Shown: piece by piece, positions 11,348-22,330 of the stretch | Layout of the letters: each line of letters opens with the position of its first letter | Position numbering within the stretch: position 1 is the stretch's first letter | Source of the DNA: Alteromonadaceae bacterium BrNp21-10 | GTDB taxonomy: Bacteria; Pseudomonadota; Gammaproteobacteria; Enterobacterales; Alteromonadaceae | Direction of reading: 5' to 3' | NCBI GenBank assembly: GCA_030418115.1 | Contig: JAUHQD010000011.1 | Span: 1-64,000, forward strand | Length of the DNA stretch: 64,000 nucleotides | The notes under the pieces: model-generated | What the model saw: only the letters and a program-made list of their open reading frames with translations | The model's database searches: none | What the model was told of the DNA's origin: nothing | Position numbers and translations under genes: made by a program

Positions 11348-12448
11348 ATGTCACAAAATAGTCAGTATAAAGTCGTAGTTGGAATGTCCGGTGGTGTTGA
11401 CTCCTCGGTTTCTGCTTACCTATTACAACAACAAGGCTATCAGGTTGAAGGCTTGTTTATGAAAAACTGGGAAGAAGACGATACCGATGAATATTGTGCG
11501 GCCGCTCAAGACTTAGAAGATGCCCAAGCCGTTGCCGACAAGCTAGGTATAGAACTACACACTATTAACTTTGCAGCAGAATATTGGGATAACGTCTTTG
11601 AGTATTTCCTTGCGGAATACAAAGCGGGTCGCACCCCTAACCCCGATATTATGTGCAACAAAGAAATTAAATTTAAAGCCTTTTTAGAGTTTGCTGCCGA
11701 AGAGCTTAATGCCGACTATATTGCCACAGGCCATTATGTACAGCGCCGTTTTGAAAATGATAAATGGCAAATGCTGCGCGGGCTAGATAACAATAAAGAT
11801 CAAAGTTACTTTTTGTACACCTTAAGTCATGAGCATATAGCGCAAACTCTGTTTCCTATTGGGCATTTACAAAAACCAGAAGTGCGCGCCATTGCCGAGC
11901 AACAAGGTCTTGTTACCCATAATAAAAAAGACAGCACAGGCATCTGCTTTATTGGCGAGCGCAAATTTAAAGATTTCCTAAGTCAATATTTACCGGCACA
12001 GCCGGGCATTATTGAAACCACTGAAGGTGAAGAAATTGGCCGTCATGAAGGGTTGATGTATCACACTTTAGGTCAACGCAAAGGCTTATACATTGGTGGT
12101 AAAGCCGAGCATGGTGAACAGCCATGGTATGTGGTGGAAAAAGACATGCTGCGCAATGTGCTAATAGTTGGCCAAGGCAGCGACCATCCACAGTTATACT
12201 CAACCGGCCTTAACGCCAACCAACTAGATTGGGTCGATCGCCAGCCAATGAACGATTCAATTCGCTGTACCGTCAAAACCCGTTACCGTCAGCAGGATGT
12301 TAGCTGCCAAGTTAATAAACAGCATGACGATAGTATTCAGGTCATATTTGATGAACCACAAAAAGCCGTCACACCGGGGCAATCTGTGGTGTTCTATCAA
12401 GATGATATCTGCCTAGGTGGCGGAATTATTGAGAGCTACATACGTTAA
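11348..12448 (+). CDS. mnmA: tRNA-specific 2-thiouridylase MnmA
   Basis: MnmA makes the 2-thio group of U34 in Lys, Glu and Gln tRNAs, using sulfur relayed from the Tus system. The 366-aa protein has the PP-loop [10 protein letters not shown] near residue 13. The two catalytic cysteines lie in [11 protein letters not shown] (about 102) and [11 protein letters not shown] (about 200). The MKNWEEDD block is typical of the family. hflD begins 2 bases after its stop and purB follows, the same cluster as in E. coli. Confidence 0.98.
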   Translation: MSQNSQYKVVVGMSGGVDSSVSAYLLQQQGYQVEGLFMKNWEEDDTDEYCAAAQDLEDAQAVADKLGIELHTINFAAEYWDNVFEYFLAEYKAGRTPNPDIMCNKEIKFKAFLEFAAEELNADYIATGHYVQRRFENDKWQMLRGLDNNKDQSYFLYTLSHEHIAQTLFPIGHLQKPEVRAIAEQQGLVTHNKKDSTGICFIGERKFKDFLSQYLPAQPGIIETTEGEEIGRHEGLMYHTLGQRKGLYIGGKAEHGEQPWYVVEKDMLRNVLIVGQGSDHPQLYSTGLNANQLDWVDRQPMNDSIRCTVKTRYRQQDVSCQVNKQHDDSIQVIFDEPQKAVTPGQSVVFYQDDICLGGGIIESYIR

Positions 12449-12450
12449 TT

Positions 12451-14470
<2,020 letters not shown>

Positions 14471-14484
14471 TTCTTCGCTGTTAC

Positions 14485-14514
14485 TGAGCTATTGCGGCAA
14501 AAGCAAATAGCTCA
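14485..14514. other. Hairpin after purB
   Basis: TGAGCTATT (14485-14493) and AATAGCTCA (14506-14514) form a perfect 9-bp stem with a 12-base loop and no U-tract. It precedes the true terminator and may protect the purB mRNA 3' end. Confidence 0.5.
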
Positions 14515-14532
14515 TCTATACTCTTTAAGTTT

Positions 14533-14568
14533 AAGGCTGTTGGTGTTGGTAACCCGCAGCCTTTTTTG
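14533..14568 (+). terminator. Intrinsic terminator of the mnmA-hflD-purB operon
   Basis: AAGGCTG (14533-14539) pairs with CAGCCTT (14557-14563), with an inner GGT/ACC stem, and is followed by a T-run. It separates purB from the cyclase gene at 14592. Confidence 0.85.
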
Positions 14569-14591
14569 TTTTCATTTAAAGGGATTTAACG

Positions 14592-15809
14592 ATGCTAACA
14601 GCACTCATTCCGTGGGTTACCGCCGGTAACTTACTCTCGCAACGGGATAATATCTGCGCCAATACCATCAGCAATGTAATAGCTCTGCTAATGATGTTGG
14701 TCTTTATGGCACAAATCCCTATCAATATAATGTACTGGAATGAAGGGGGACAAATTCAATGTTGGCTAACCTTACTGGCCATTGCCGTTTGCCCTTGTGT
14801 TCCTCTTCTCAATCAACTGCAATTGGCGCTGGAAGCTAAATTAACTCTGGTAGTACTGTTTTCTGGCTATCTTATCGTTACCGCTTTTCATCTGGGCCAC
14901 CAAGCTAACGCCCATTATTACTTCATTCTGGGTGTGTTTACGGTACCGTTTATTTTTCAAGATCATGCTCAAGGCTTAGTCAAAGCTATTGTGCTGTATT
15001 TTTGTTTGTTGCTTATTTTGCTAAGTAATACTCAGCCGTATTTTCAGGATACCAGCAACGCCTACATACAGTTTGTCGCCACCACCAACTTGCTAAGTCT
15101 TGCGATTGCGGGTCTTTGCTGCGCTTTATTTGTGCAACGTAATACATCCATAGATCGCGAAAAAATCAACTTTGAACGCCAGCGCTCGGATACCTTATTG
15201 TTGAACATTCTTCCAGTATCCATTGCTAAACGTTTAAAAAGCTCTTCAAAGCCGGTAGCCGACTACTTTGAGGAGGCCACCATTTTGTTTGCCGATATTG
15301 AAGGGTTCTCAGCCTTAAGCAAAAGCCACTCCCCCATTAACTTGGTTAACCTGCTTAACGAGTTATATAGCGAATTTGATCAAATTCTGAATAAACATCA
15401 ATTAGAAAAAATCAAAACCATTGGTGACGAGATCATGGCCGTCTGCGGCGTACCAGAAATCAATGTCTGCCACGCCACTCAGGTATGTTCCTGCGCCATT
15501 GAAATGCAACAATGCTTTGAAATATTTTGCCAAAAACATCATCTTAAAAATGGCTTGCGCATTGGTATTAATACCGGCCCAGTGGTAGCTGGGGTTATTG
15601 GCCGAAACAAGTTTAGCTATGACTTGTGGGGCGAAGCAGTCAATCTGGCATCACGTATGGAGAGCCATGGTGAAAGCCACAAAATTCAAATAACCGAAAG
15701 TACCTACAACAAGGTAAAAGACCAATTTAAGCTATTTTATCGTGGTAATATTGCAGTTAAAGGCCTCGGTGAGGTATCCAGTTATTGGTTAAGTTGTGAC
15801 ACAGATTAA
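14592..15809 (+). CDS. Membrane-anchored class III adenylate cyclase
   Basis: The 405-aa protein has about six hydrophobic segments in its first ~190 residues, a short linker, then a class III cyclase domain (about 225-400). Metal-binding Asp residues lie in FADIEGF (about 234) and KTIGDE (about 275-280). The adenine-selecting Lys (KTIGDE) and Asp (YDLWGEAVN, about 344) and the transition-state Asn/Arg pair (NLASRM) are all present. This predicts ATP to cAMP rather than cGMP. It lacks recognisable HAMP, PAS or CHASE domains. The membrane part is presumably the sensor. Its 3' end overlaps the start of roxA by 14 bases. Confidence 0.9.
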   Translation: MLTALIPWVTAGNLLSQRDNICANTISNVIALLMMLVFMAQIPINIMYWNEGGQIQCWLTLLAIAVCPCVPLLNQLQLALEAKLTLVVLFSGYLIVTAFHLGHQANAHYYFILGVFTVPFIFQDHAQGLVKAIVLYFCLLLILLSNTQPYFQDTSNAYIQFVATTNLLSLAIAGLCCALFVQRNTSIDREKINFERQRSDTLLLNILPVSIAKRLKSSSKPVADYFEEATILFADIEGFSALSKSHSPINLVNLLNELYSEFDQILNKHQLEKIKTIGDEIMAVCGVPEINVCHATQVCSCAIEMQQCFEIFCQKHHLKNGLRIGINTGPVVAGVIGRNKFSYDLWGEAVNLASRMESHGESHKIQITESTYNKVKDQFKLFYRGNIAVKGLGEVSSYWLSCDTD

Positions 15810-16965
15810 ATTACAAAACTTCGATCTAGACTATTTTTTAAAACATCATTGGCAACAACAACCTTGCGTTATCAAGCAAGCTCTACCCGATTTTGTCGAT
15901 CCTATAGACGAACATGATTTAGCCGGTTTAGCCAGCGAGCCAGACATTGATTCGCGTATTGTTTCGAGACAAAGGGCGAAACAAGAGAATCAACAAGGTG
16001 AACAATGGCAAGTAAGTCACGGCCCCATTGAAGACTTTGCTAGCAGTTGCCAAGGTGATTGGACATTGTTAGTACAAGCCGTTGACCAACATATTCCCGA
16101 CACCTTACCCCTAGTTAGCTTATTTAATTTTCTACCCTATTGGCGCATAGATGATCTAATGGTCAGTTATTCTGTTGCCAATGGCGGCGTTGGTCCTCAT
16201 CTGGATCAATATGATGTTTTTATCATTCAAGGCAAGGGTAAACGCCGGTGGCAAGTAGGTGACCAAGGGAATTATCAAGACATTTTCCCACATCCGCAGT
16301 TGCGCCAAATTAGTGGTTTTAAACCGCAAATTGATGAAGTACTAGAGCCTGGCGATATTATTTACATTCCACCGGGGTTCCCCCATAACGGCGTGGCGTT
16401 GGAAGAATGCCTTAATTATTCCATTGGTTTTCGCGCACCAAATCAAAATGAATTACTGAGCAACCTTAGCGATGCGGTTCAAGAGTCTGAGCAATTTAAA
16501 CAACGTTATAGTGATGCCAACATCCCCAGTCGGCAACATCCAAGCCTAGTATTAAACTCAGAAATTCAATCACTTAAACAATTAATGATAGCGATGATTG
16601 AATCACCACAATCTGATCAACTGTTGTTGCAATCCTTGAGTCAAACCACTGCCGTTGAGCCAATGGATGCCGTTGACCACTATACAGAACAACAAATTAT
16701 CGAAGCTTTTCAACAGGGCCATAGCTTCCTACGAATGAGTGAAGCTAAGGCGCTTTTCCAAGAACAACAATCATCCGATAATTTTATATTTTATATTCAA
16801 GGGCAACAATTCTGTGTCCCTATGATTGCCAAAGAATCCTTACTTCAGTTATTTGCCGTTGATGAATTTAATGACCTAAATACAATAAAAAACCAAGCTG
16901 ACCTAGAATTTGCGAAAATCTTCACTATTCTTATTAATGCAGGGTATTGGTACCTTGCAGAATAA
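15796..16965 (+). CDS. roxA: 50S ribosomal protein L16 arginine 3-hydroxylase (YcfD/RoxA)
   Basis: Fe(II)/2-oxoglutarate JmjC-type oxygenase that hydroxylates an arginine of ribosomal protein L16 in E. coli. The 389-aa protein starts with LDYFLKHHWQQQPCVIKQA. The iron ligands are visible as HLDQYD (His and Asp) and the later His of PPGFPHNGV, and the FNFLPYWRIDDLMVSYS block is typical. A winged-helix-like C-terminal region follows. The start is GTG inside the 3' end of the cyclase gene, indicating coupled translation. The GNAT gene begins 12 bases after its stop. Confidence 0.93.
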   Translation: MTQIKLQNFDLDYFLKHHWQQQPCVIKQALPDFVDPIDEHDLAGLASEPDIDSRIVSRQRAKQENQQGEQWQVSHGPIEDFASSCQGDWTLLVQAVDQHIPDTLPLVSLFNFLPYWRIDDLMVSYSVANGGVGPHLDQYDVFIIQGKGKRRWQVGDQGNYQDIFPHPQLRQISGFKPQIDEVLEPGDIIYIPPGFPHNGVALEECLNYSIGFRAPNQNELLSNLSDAVQESEQFKQRYSDANIPSRQHPSLVLNSEIQSLKQLMIAMIESPQSDQLLLQSLSQTTAVEPMDAVDHYTEQQIIEAFQQGHSFLRMSEAKALFQEQQSSDNFIFYIQGQQFCVPMIAKESLLQLFAVDEFNDLNTIKNQADLEFAKIFTILINAGYWYLAE

Positions 16966-16977
16966 GGAGTACAAGGT

Positions 16978-17436
16978 ATGGCGTTTAAAGTAATAAACGT
17001 CGACTGGAAGAAAGAAAGAGACAGACTTACACAGTTACGCGAAAAAGTATTTGTGTGTCAATGGCGAATTCCAAGAGATGTTGAATTCGATCAATATGAC
17101 GCATTATCGTTTCATGTTTTAATCGTAGATGAACAAGGTGATCCAGTAGCCACAGGCCGTATTACCCCTGATGGTCAGCTTGGTAGAATTGCAGTGGTAA
17201 ACCAATTCCGTCAGCCTGAAACCTACAATCAATTATTTAAAGCGTTGTTAAAAGTAGCCAAGAAACAAAAGTTAGAAGCGTTATCGGTACAGTGTGAGTT
17301 GGAAGGTGTCAGTTATTATCAACAACAAGGATTTCAACCCGTCGGTTCGGTGTATATGGATGCAGGCATACCTCGTCAGAGAATGGCCTGCCCTGTGAAA
17401 CTATTTAATCTTTCACATGTAGAGTACACACATTAA
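16978..17436 (+). CDS. GNAT family N-acetyltransferase
   Basis: A 152-aa single-domain acetyltransferase resembling the ElaA/YjcF group. LREKVFVCQWRIPRDVEFD at the N-terminus, the VATGRI strand and LGRIAVVNQFR, corresponding to the acetyl-CoA site, are visible. The C-terminal YYQQQGFQPVG contains the usual active-site Tyr region. Its AAGGAG ribosome binding site overlaps the end of roxA, so it is the third gene of a cyclase-roxA-GNAT operon. Substrate unknown. A strong terminator follows. Confidence 0.87.
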   Translation: MAFKVINVDWKKERDRLTQLREKVFVCQWRIPRDVEFDQYDALSFHVLIVDEQGDPVATGRITPDGQLGRIAVVNQFRQPETYNQLFKALLKVAKKQKLEALSVQCELEGVSYYQQQGFQPVGSVYMDAGIPRQRMACPVKLFNLSHVEYTH

Positions 17437-17456
17437 TCATTAGCAGAATTAGCACG

Positions 17457-17481
17457 TAGCGGGTTTCCCCGCTATTTTTTT
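17457..17481 (+). terminator. Intrinsic terminator after the GNAT gene
   Basis: TAGCGGG (17457-17463) and CCCGCTA (17468-17474) form a 7-bp GC-rich stem with a TTTC loop, followed by seven T. It lies between the convergent GNAT and ydiJ genes. Confidence 0.93.
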
Positions 17482-17498
17482 GCCTGTTTTTAAGCGAA

Positions 17499-20400
17499 CT
17501 AATTACCTAGTGCGGCCAACAATGCTTGTACTGGGTGTTGAGGTTTAAAGCCATCTAAGCGCTTCACTTGGCTACGACAAGAATAGCCTGTGGCTAATAT
17601 TTGTTGCGGTTGTAGCTTGGCGATAGGTTGTTGCCAACTCAACTCATATAAACCTTTTGAGTTATCAAAATTGGATTTTTCATGGCCATAAGTCCCCGCC
17701 ATACCGCAGCAGCCGGTCTCAATTAACGATAACGACAAACCAAACTTATTGAAAATATCCTGCCACTCTTTACCACTGGTGGGCAACGCGGTTTTTTCGG
17801 TGCAATGGGAAAACAATTTATATTCAACTTCGCTATTAAGGCTTGGTTGCACACACACTGTCGTTAACCATTCATGTAATAACTGCACGTTAAAGTCACC
17901 GCGTTGGTCACCTAAGATAGTTTTGTACTCATCGCGATAACAAAGCACTAACGACGGATCAACACCTATCATCGGTAAACCTAATGCTGCTACCTCATTT
18001 AAAAAGGTCGCGGCGGTTTGCGCCGTTTTAGCAAACTCATTTAAAAAGCCTTTAACATGTTGTGGCTTACCGTTTGGTACAAAAGGTAACAACACCACGT
18101 GATAACCAATTTTTTCGATGAGTTTGATGTAATCATGCACCACGTCGGCTTCATAAAATGAAGTAAAGGGATCTTGCACTAACAACACCGTATTAAGTCG
18201 CTGTTCGGCGCTTGATTGTTGTAATGCAGTTAGATCAAAGCGATGGCGCTCATCGGTGCGCTGGGTAAGTGTCGGTGAGGATAATAACGGCGTATCCACA
18301 TAGCCCACGGTTTTTTCGATTAATCCATTGAACCAAGATTGGCGAATAAAAAAGTTCACAAACTTAGGTGCAATAGCCATTAGCGGTGCCATGCGCTCGA
18401 TATTACCCACTAGGTAATCTTTTAGCGGACGGGCATAGCGCTGGTAATAAATCGATAAAAAGCGCGCTCTAAAGGTTGGCACATCAACATTGATCGGACA
18501 TTGGCTAGTACAAGCTTTACAGGCCAAACAGCCATCCATCACTTCTAATACTTCATGGGAAAAGTCAGCGTCATTATTGGCGGAATTGCGCCAGCGACTA
18601 AACCAACTTAACGATTGCCCTTGTTGTTCTAATTTCTCAACCGCGACACCTTGATTGGCCAACAAACGCAACCATTCCCGCATCATCCCTGCTCTACCTT
18701 TGGGGCTATGGCGACGATCACGAGTAATTTTACTGGAGGGGCACATCGGCGATGTAGCATCGTAGTTAAAACATAGGCCATTACCATTACAATTCATTGC
18801 CGGTAAGAACGCCTCGCGAGTGGCGATTGGAATCTGCCGATCAAAAGTACCACGTTTAACATCATCGACTTTGACCAAGGATTCGCTGGATTCAAACGGC
18901 GTGCAGATCTTACCTGGATTCATTTTATTCAGCGGATCGAATGCGGTTTTAATTTTGCGTAATTCGGCGAAAAGTTCATCACCAAAAAACGCTGGGCCAT
19001 ATTCAGAGCGGTAACCTTTACCATGCTCGCCCCACATTAAGCCGCCATATTTGGCCACTAAAGCGACCACTTGATCGGAGATTTCTTTCATTAATACTTC
19101 TTGCTGGGGGTCGCACATATCCAGCGCTGGCCGCACATGCAGTACACCCGCATCCACATGACCAAACATGCCATACTGCAAACCTTTGCTATCCAGCAAA
19201 GCCCTAAATTCCATAATAAAATCCGCCAGATTCTCTGGGGGCACGGCGGTATCTTCGGCAAAGGCGATAGGTTTTTGTCTGGATTCACTTTTACCTAACA
19301 AGCCCACGGCTTTTTTGCGCATGGCGTAAATTTTACCGATTTGCGCACGATCCTCGGTGAGCTGATAACCAATCACGCCGTTACGCTGCAGGGCGATATC
19401 ATCGTCTAAGCGGGCGGTGAGCTCTGCCATCTTCTGGTCAATATCAGCGCGGTCTTCGCTGTTATATTCCACCATGTTCAGGCCTTGCATATCTTTATTT
19501 GGCACATCTTCAATCAATGCACTGACGCTATGCCAAATAATATCTTCACGAGCCAAATTAAGTACTTTGCTATCTACAGTTTCAACGGACGTTGCTTGTG
19601 CCGCTACCATACCGGGGGCATGACGTAATGCCGACTCAAAGGAGTCATACTTCACATTCACCAACACTTTCTGTTTGGCGATTCGAGTAACGTTGAGTTT
19701 GGCTTCGGCGACAAACACTAACGAGCCTTCGGAGCCAGTAATAATGCGACTTACGTCTACTTCAGATAAATCCTCGGATAAGGCATGTTCTAAATCGTAA
19801 CCGGTTAAAAAGCGGTTCATACGCGGGAATTTGGCTAATATTTGCTGACGCTGCGCAACACAGGTTTGCAATACTTGCTGATAGATTTTGCCAATTTTAT
19901 TGGACTCACTGGCAATCGCTTGTGCGCCATCACGGGGCATTTTTGCAGTGCTGAGTATTTCGCCATTCACTAATACAGACGTCAGCCCTAATACGTGATC
20001 ACTGGTTTTACCATAGACCAACGAGCCCTGCCCTGATGCATCGGTACTGACCATGCCGCCGATAGTAGCGCGATTACTAGTAGACAAATCCGGTGCAAAA
20101 AAGAACCCAAACGGTCGTAAAAAATCATTGAGCTGATCTTTAACCACACCAGCCTGCACTTTGACCCACGCTTCGTCGGCATTAAAATCGAGGATCTGAT
20201 TCATATGGCGGGAAACATCCACCACAATACCGCTGGTTAACGACTGGCCATTAGTTCCAGTACCACCGCCCCTAGCGCTAAAACGCACTAAATCAAAACG
20301 GCTTTCTGACGACAACTTACCAATTAGACTTAAATCGTCGATATCCTTAGGCAATACCACCGCCTGCGGCAACACCTGATACACCGAGTTATCGGTAGCC

Positions 20401-20555
20401 ACCGCCAAACGACTGGCATAGCTATATTCAATATCGCCTTTAAAACCGGCTGATTTAAGCGCAGCTAAATATTCTAGGTAGTGACGTTCGAGACTGGATT
20501 TAGGATCAACAACAGGTAGCATGGCATAGGGATTACAAAGGCAAAGTGGCGGCAT
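17499..20555 (-). CDS. ydiJ: FAD/[4Fe-4S] oxidoreductase YdiJ (D-2-hydroxyacid dehydrogenase type)
   Basis: A 1018-aa fusion enzyme. The N-terminal half is a vanillyl-alcohol-oxidase-type FAD domain, with RGGGTGTNGQSL near residue 90 and STSNRATIGGMVSTDASGQG near 160. Next come the FAD-oxidase C domain (GMFGHVDAGVLHVRP), a ferredoxin-like part (CLACKACTSQCPINVD, about 680) and a CCG-type domain (ETGCCGMAGTYGHE near 965). It aligns throughout with E. coli YdiJ, reported to oxidise D-2-hydroxyglutarate; that activity is family knowledge. Start: ATG at 20555 or 20522; the latter gives an N-terminus closer to E. coli. No partner gene is adjacent. Confidence 0.93.
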   Translation of the reverse strand: MPPLCLCNPYAMLPVVDPKSSLERHYLEYLAALKSAGFKGDIEYSYASRLAVATDNSVYQVLPQAVVLPKDIDDLSLIGKLSSESRFDLVRFSARGGGTGTNGQSLTSGIVVDVSRHMNQILDFNADEAWVKVQAGVVKDQLNDFLRPFGFFFAPDLSTSNRATIGGMVSTDASGQGSLVYGKTSDHVLGLTSVLVNGEILSTAKMPRDGAQAIASESNKIGKIYQQVLQTCVAQRQQILAKFPRMNRFLTGYDLEHALSEDLSEVDVSRIITGSEGSLVFVAEAKLNVTRIAKQKVLVNVKYDSFESALRHAPGMVAAQATSVETVDSKVLNLAREDIIWHSVSALIEDVPNKDMQGLNMVEYNSEDRADIDQKMAELTARLDDDIALQRNGVIGYQLTEDRAQIGKIYAMRKKAVGLLGKSESRQKPIAFAEDTAVPPENLADFIMEFRALLDSKGLQYGMFGHVDAGVLHVRPALDMCDPQQEVLMKEISDQVVALVAKYGGLMWGEHGKGYRSEYGPAFFGDELFAELRKIKTAFDPLNKMNPGKICTPFESSESLVKVDDVKRGTFDRQIPIATREAFLPAMNCNGNGLCFNYDATSPMCPSSKITRDRRHSPKGRAGMMREWLRLLANQGVAVEKLEQQGQSLSWFSRWRNSANNDADFSHEVLEVMDGCLACKACTSQCPINVDVPTFRARFLSIYYQRYARPLKDYLVGNIERMAPLMAIAPKFVNFFIRQSWFNGLIEKTVGYVDTPLLSSPTLTQRTDERHRFDLTALQQSSAEQRLNTVLLVQDPFTSFYEADVVHDYIKLIEKIGYHVVLLPFVPNGKPQHVKGFLNEFAKTAQTAATFLNEVAALGLPMIGVDPSLVLCYRDEYKTILGDQRGDFNVQLLHEWLTTVCVQPSLNSEVEYKLFSHCTEKTALPTSGKEWQDIFNKFGLSLSLIETGCCGMAGTYGHEKSNFDNSKGLYELSWQQPIAKLQPQQILATGYSCRSQVKRLDGFKPQHPVQALLAALGN

Positions 20556-20689
20556 TATACATTAGGCTTTTAGCAACTTCATGAGTAAAGAAGAAAAACC
20601 TTGTAACAACTGTGTTTCGACCTACATCACTAATGCCCCTATACTCAATTCAAATAATGCTATCGGTAACACAGCAAAGGAGCGACTAT

Positions 20690-20932
20690 ATGAGCCAACA
20701 CCTAAAGAAAACACTACGCATCTCCGTAGGCGCAGCACTAGTACTATTTGGGCTCGTCACCTTTTTCTTTCTACCCGGCTCCATTTTAACCATTGTTATT
20801 GGTTTAATGTTACTCAGCTTCGATTTCCCACAAGCCAGAAACTGGCTCAAACGCAGCCAACGGGCCATGAGTCATTCATCCAGAAAACTGGATAGTTACT
20901 TGCTTAAACGCAAGCATCGTCGCTTTAACTAA
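20690..20932 (+). CDS. Small PGPGW-like transmembrane protein
   Basis: An 80-aa membrane protein. I chose the ATG at 20690 because AAGGAG lies 8 bases upstream; longer in-frame versions from 20612 lack a ribosome binding site. After a basic N-terminus it has two hydrophobic stretches separated by LPGS (about residues 12-46), matching the PGPGW putative transmembrane family. The tail is strongly basic with many Arg/Lys. A second tiny membrane gene begins 19 bases later. Function unknown. Confidence 0.75.
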   Translation: MSQHLKKTLRISVGAALVLFGLVTFFFLPGSILTIVIGLMLLSFDFPQARNWLKRSQRAMSHSSRKLDSYLLKRKHRRFN

Positions 20933-20951
20933 ATTCTGACCAAGAGGGCTT

Positions 20952-21107
20952 ATGAAACATTTAATCACTATTGCATTATTGTTAGCGGCCATTGTGTTTA
21001 TAGCCATGGGCAGTGCCAGCGGCTTTGTTGTTTTCCTCATTCTCGGCATCGTCTGTGAAGGGGCTTTTTGGCTAAGAGTCTTTGGTAAGCGTAAATCTTC
21101 AACGTAA
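20952..21107 (+). CDS. Small two-helix membrane protein, 51 aa
   Basis: A short gene starting with MKHLITIALLLAAIVFIAMG and ending in a basic tail (FGKRKSST). Two hydrophobic helices (about 3-19 and 23-40) are separated by Gly/Ser residues. AGAGGG lies 7 bases before the ATG, and it follows the PGPGW-like gene by 19 bases, so both are probably co-transcribed. I do not recognise a family. The consistent hydrophobic pattern and ribosome binding site argue that it is real. Confidence 0.62.
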   Translation: MKHLITIALLLAAIVFIAMGSASGFVVFLILGIVCEGAFWLRVFGKRKSST

Positions 21108-21154
21108 CAAATGGTCTTGCTGGTAGCGCAATGTTTTATTGGCTACGCCAAGTA

Positions 21155-21180
21155 GTCATTCCCGTGAAAACGGGAATCCA
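21155..21180. repeat. GTCATTCCCG-type palindromic repeat
   Basis: ATTCCCGT (21158-21165) and ACGGGAAT (21170-21177) form a perfect 8-bp hairpin with a GAAA loop, inside the GTCATTCCCG...GGGAATCCA context that is scattered widely in proteobacterial genomes. It is the only clear copy I noticed in this window. Confidence 0.7.
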
Positions 21181-21301
21181 TTCGTTTTATTAGTTACCCA
21201 ACGATCTTCCTTACTTTTTTAATCGCATCCTGCGGTTAGATTTTCTTTGTAAGTCTTCGATTTATCGCTGCGCGAATTGGGCATTTCTAAACATTTTTAG
21301 C

Positions 21302-21541
21302 TTGGGCGTCGCGTTGGCGACTACAACCAGAGAAGGCGCTTGCCCGCCCTCTCTGGACTCTCGGGGCACCCCTGGCACAGTTAAAACACAATATTCTGTT
21401 TCAGGCTGCCCGCTACCGCAGTAAATCCACATCCCTTCTGTCACTACTTTCTCGGCGTCCTGCCTCGAATAGCGGCCAGCTGATCTGAAGCAGAATATTG
21501 CTAACTGTGAAAGGGGGAATTACGCCAAACTGCGTTTGGCT
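21302..21541 (-). repeat. Shortened inverted copy of the ~418-bp hairpin repeat
   Basis: Bases 21302-21321 are the exact reverse complement of the right end of the direct copy (around 22795-22814). Bases 21477-21541 are the near-exact reverse complement of its left part (around 22441-22505). The middle differs and the whole is about 240 bp instead of 418. It also holds an internal inverted pair, CACAGTTA...ATATTCTG (from 21377) against CAGAATATTG...TAACTGTG (to 21510), and GTCGC/GCGAC at 21308-21321. Confidence 0.75.
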
Positions 21542-21797
21542 GGGGAATAAGTTTGTAGCTAGTTTTATTTCTTATTTTACATTTAATGTGTACTTAACCC
21601 CTTTTATTTAAAGTCTCAAACCATGGTCATTTACACAGCCGCCAAACGAATGCCAGAAATTTGCGAGATCAAGGCATTTTGCCGTATTTGATCACCCCAA
21701 TAATTGAGTCAGTACGATTAAACATTGCCAATCAAAAAGTTAGGCAATATGCTAAATTTTTAAATTCGCGAAACACGGCTTTTTGCCGTCTAATAAA

Positions 21798-21810
21798 TTG
21801 TTATATTTTT
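21798..21810 (+). repeat. Left 13-bp inverted repeat of the cassette-like gene
   Basis: TTGTTATATTTTT ends 10 bases before the ATG at 21821. It is the exact reverse complement of AAAAATATAACAA at 22329-22341, which overlaps the stop codon of the same gene. Confidence 0.75.
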
Positions 21811-21820
21811 TGGAGTTTAA

Positions 21821-22330
21821 ATGACGGATTTAAATAGTATTGGCTTTAAACAAAGCAGTAATACCGATACGGATTCAGAAATGAAGGATGATGAATTAGA
21901 GGCCGTGATTGGTAAAACTGCTAAAAAACATTTATCTCAGCAAGAGCAATCAAATATTCACAGCGCTTCTAAAATACCAGAAGCCCCGTATATTCCTGAA
22001 AATCCAATAAATAAGACAAATGAAAAATTGGGTGATTTGGAATCTTTGATTCAGGGTGAATCATCGCGAAGCTCTCAATCAACTAAAAACTGGAATAGAA
22101 TTATGTTGCTTGTCAGTTTAGCTGCTTTAGTAACGTCCGCTTTATTTTCGGTTTTAACTTATAAATCATCCAATCAATCATCTGCTAAATTGGAACAGCT
22201 AATTTTAGAACAAAATGCTTTATTAAAAGCAAACTTAGAATCAAAAGATTTGAATGAAACTAATCTAGAAAGAACAAAAGTGCCAGCTAGTCTAAAAGGA
22301 AAGCCAGCTGAAAAAAGTACTGCCAAATAA
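21821..22330 (+). CDS. Hypothetical single-pass membrane protein in a repeat-bracketed cassette
   Basis: The 169-aa protein has an acidic, polar N-terminal region (about 1-88), one hydrophobic helix (IMLLVSLAALVTSALFSVLTY, split here as residues about 93-113), and a C-terminal Leu/Glu/Asn-rich stretch that could form a coiled coil (about 120-150). I do not recognise the family. TGGAG precedes the ATG. The gene is visibly more AT-rich than its neighbours, with AAA/GAA/TTA codons. It is bracketed by perfect 13-bp inverted repeats and, further out, by inverted copies of a larger hairpin repeat. These suggest horizontal acquisition; orientation of the protein in the membrane is unknown. Confidence 0.7.
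   Translation: MTDLNSIGFKQSSNTDTDSEMKDDELEAVIGKTAKKHLSQQEQSNIHSASKIPEAPYIPENPINKTNEKLGDLESLIQGESSRSSQSTKNWNRIMLLVSLAALVTSALFSVLTYKSSNQSSAKLEQLILEQNALLKANLESKDLNETNLERTKVPASLKGKPAEKSTAK

Larger units (their letters stand above)
21108..21820. other. Intergenic region with hairpin repeats, left of the cassette-like gene
   Basis: This 713-base stretch has no convincing gene. It contains the palindromic repeat at 21155-21180, a shortened inverted copy of the island repeat (21302-21541), further hairpins such as ACGGC/GCCGT around TTTTT (about 21774-21788), and the 13-bp repeat at 21798-21810. The small minus-strand frame at 21262-21444 lies across hairpins and lacks a ribosome binding site. Confidence 0.6.

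Noticed and set aside
20581-20895. 104-aa frame overlapping the PGPGW-like gene
   Set aside because: It has no ribosome binding site and no membrane pattern. The overlapping frame from 20690 has AAGGAG and a recognisable family motif.
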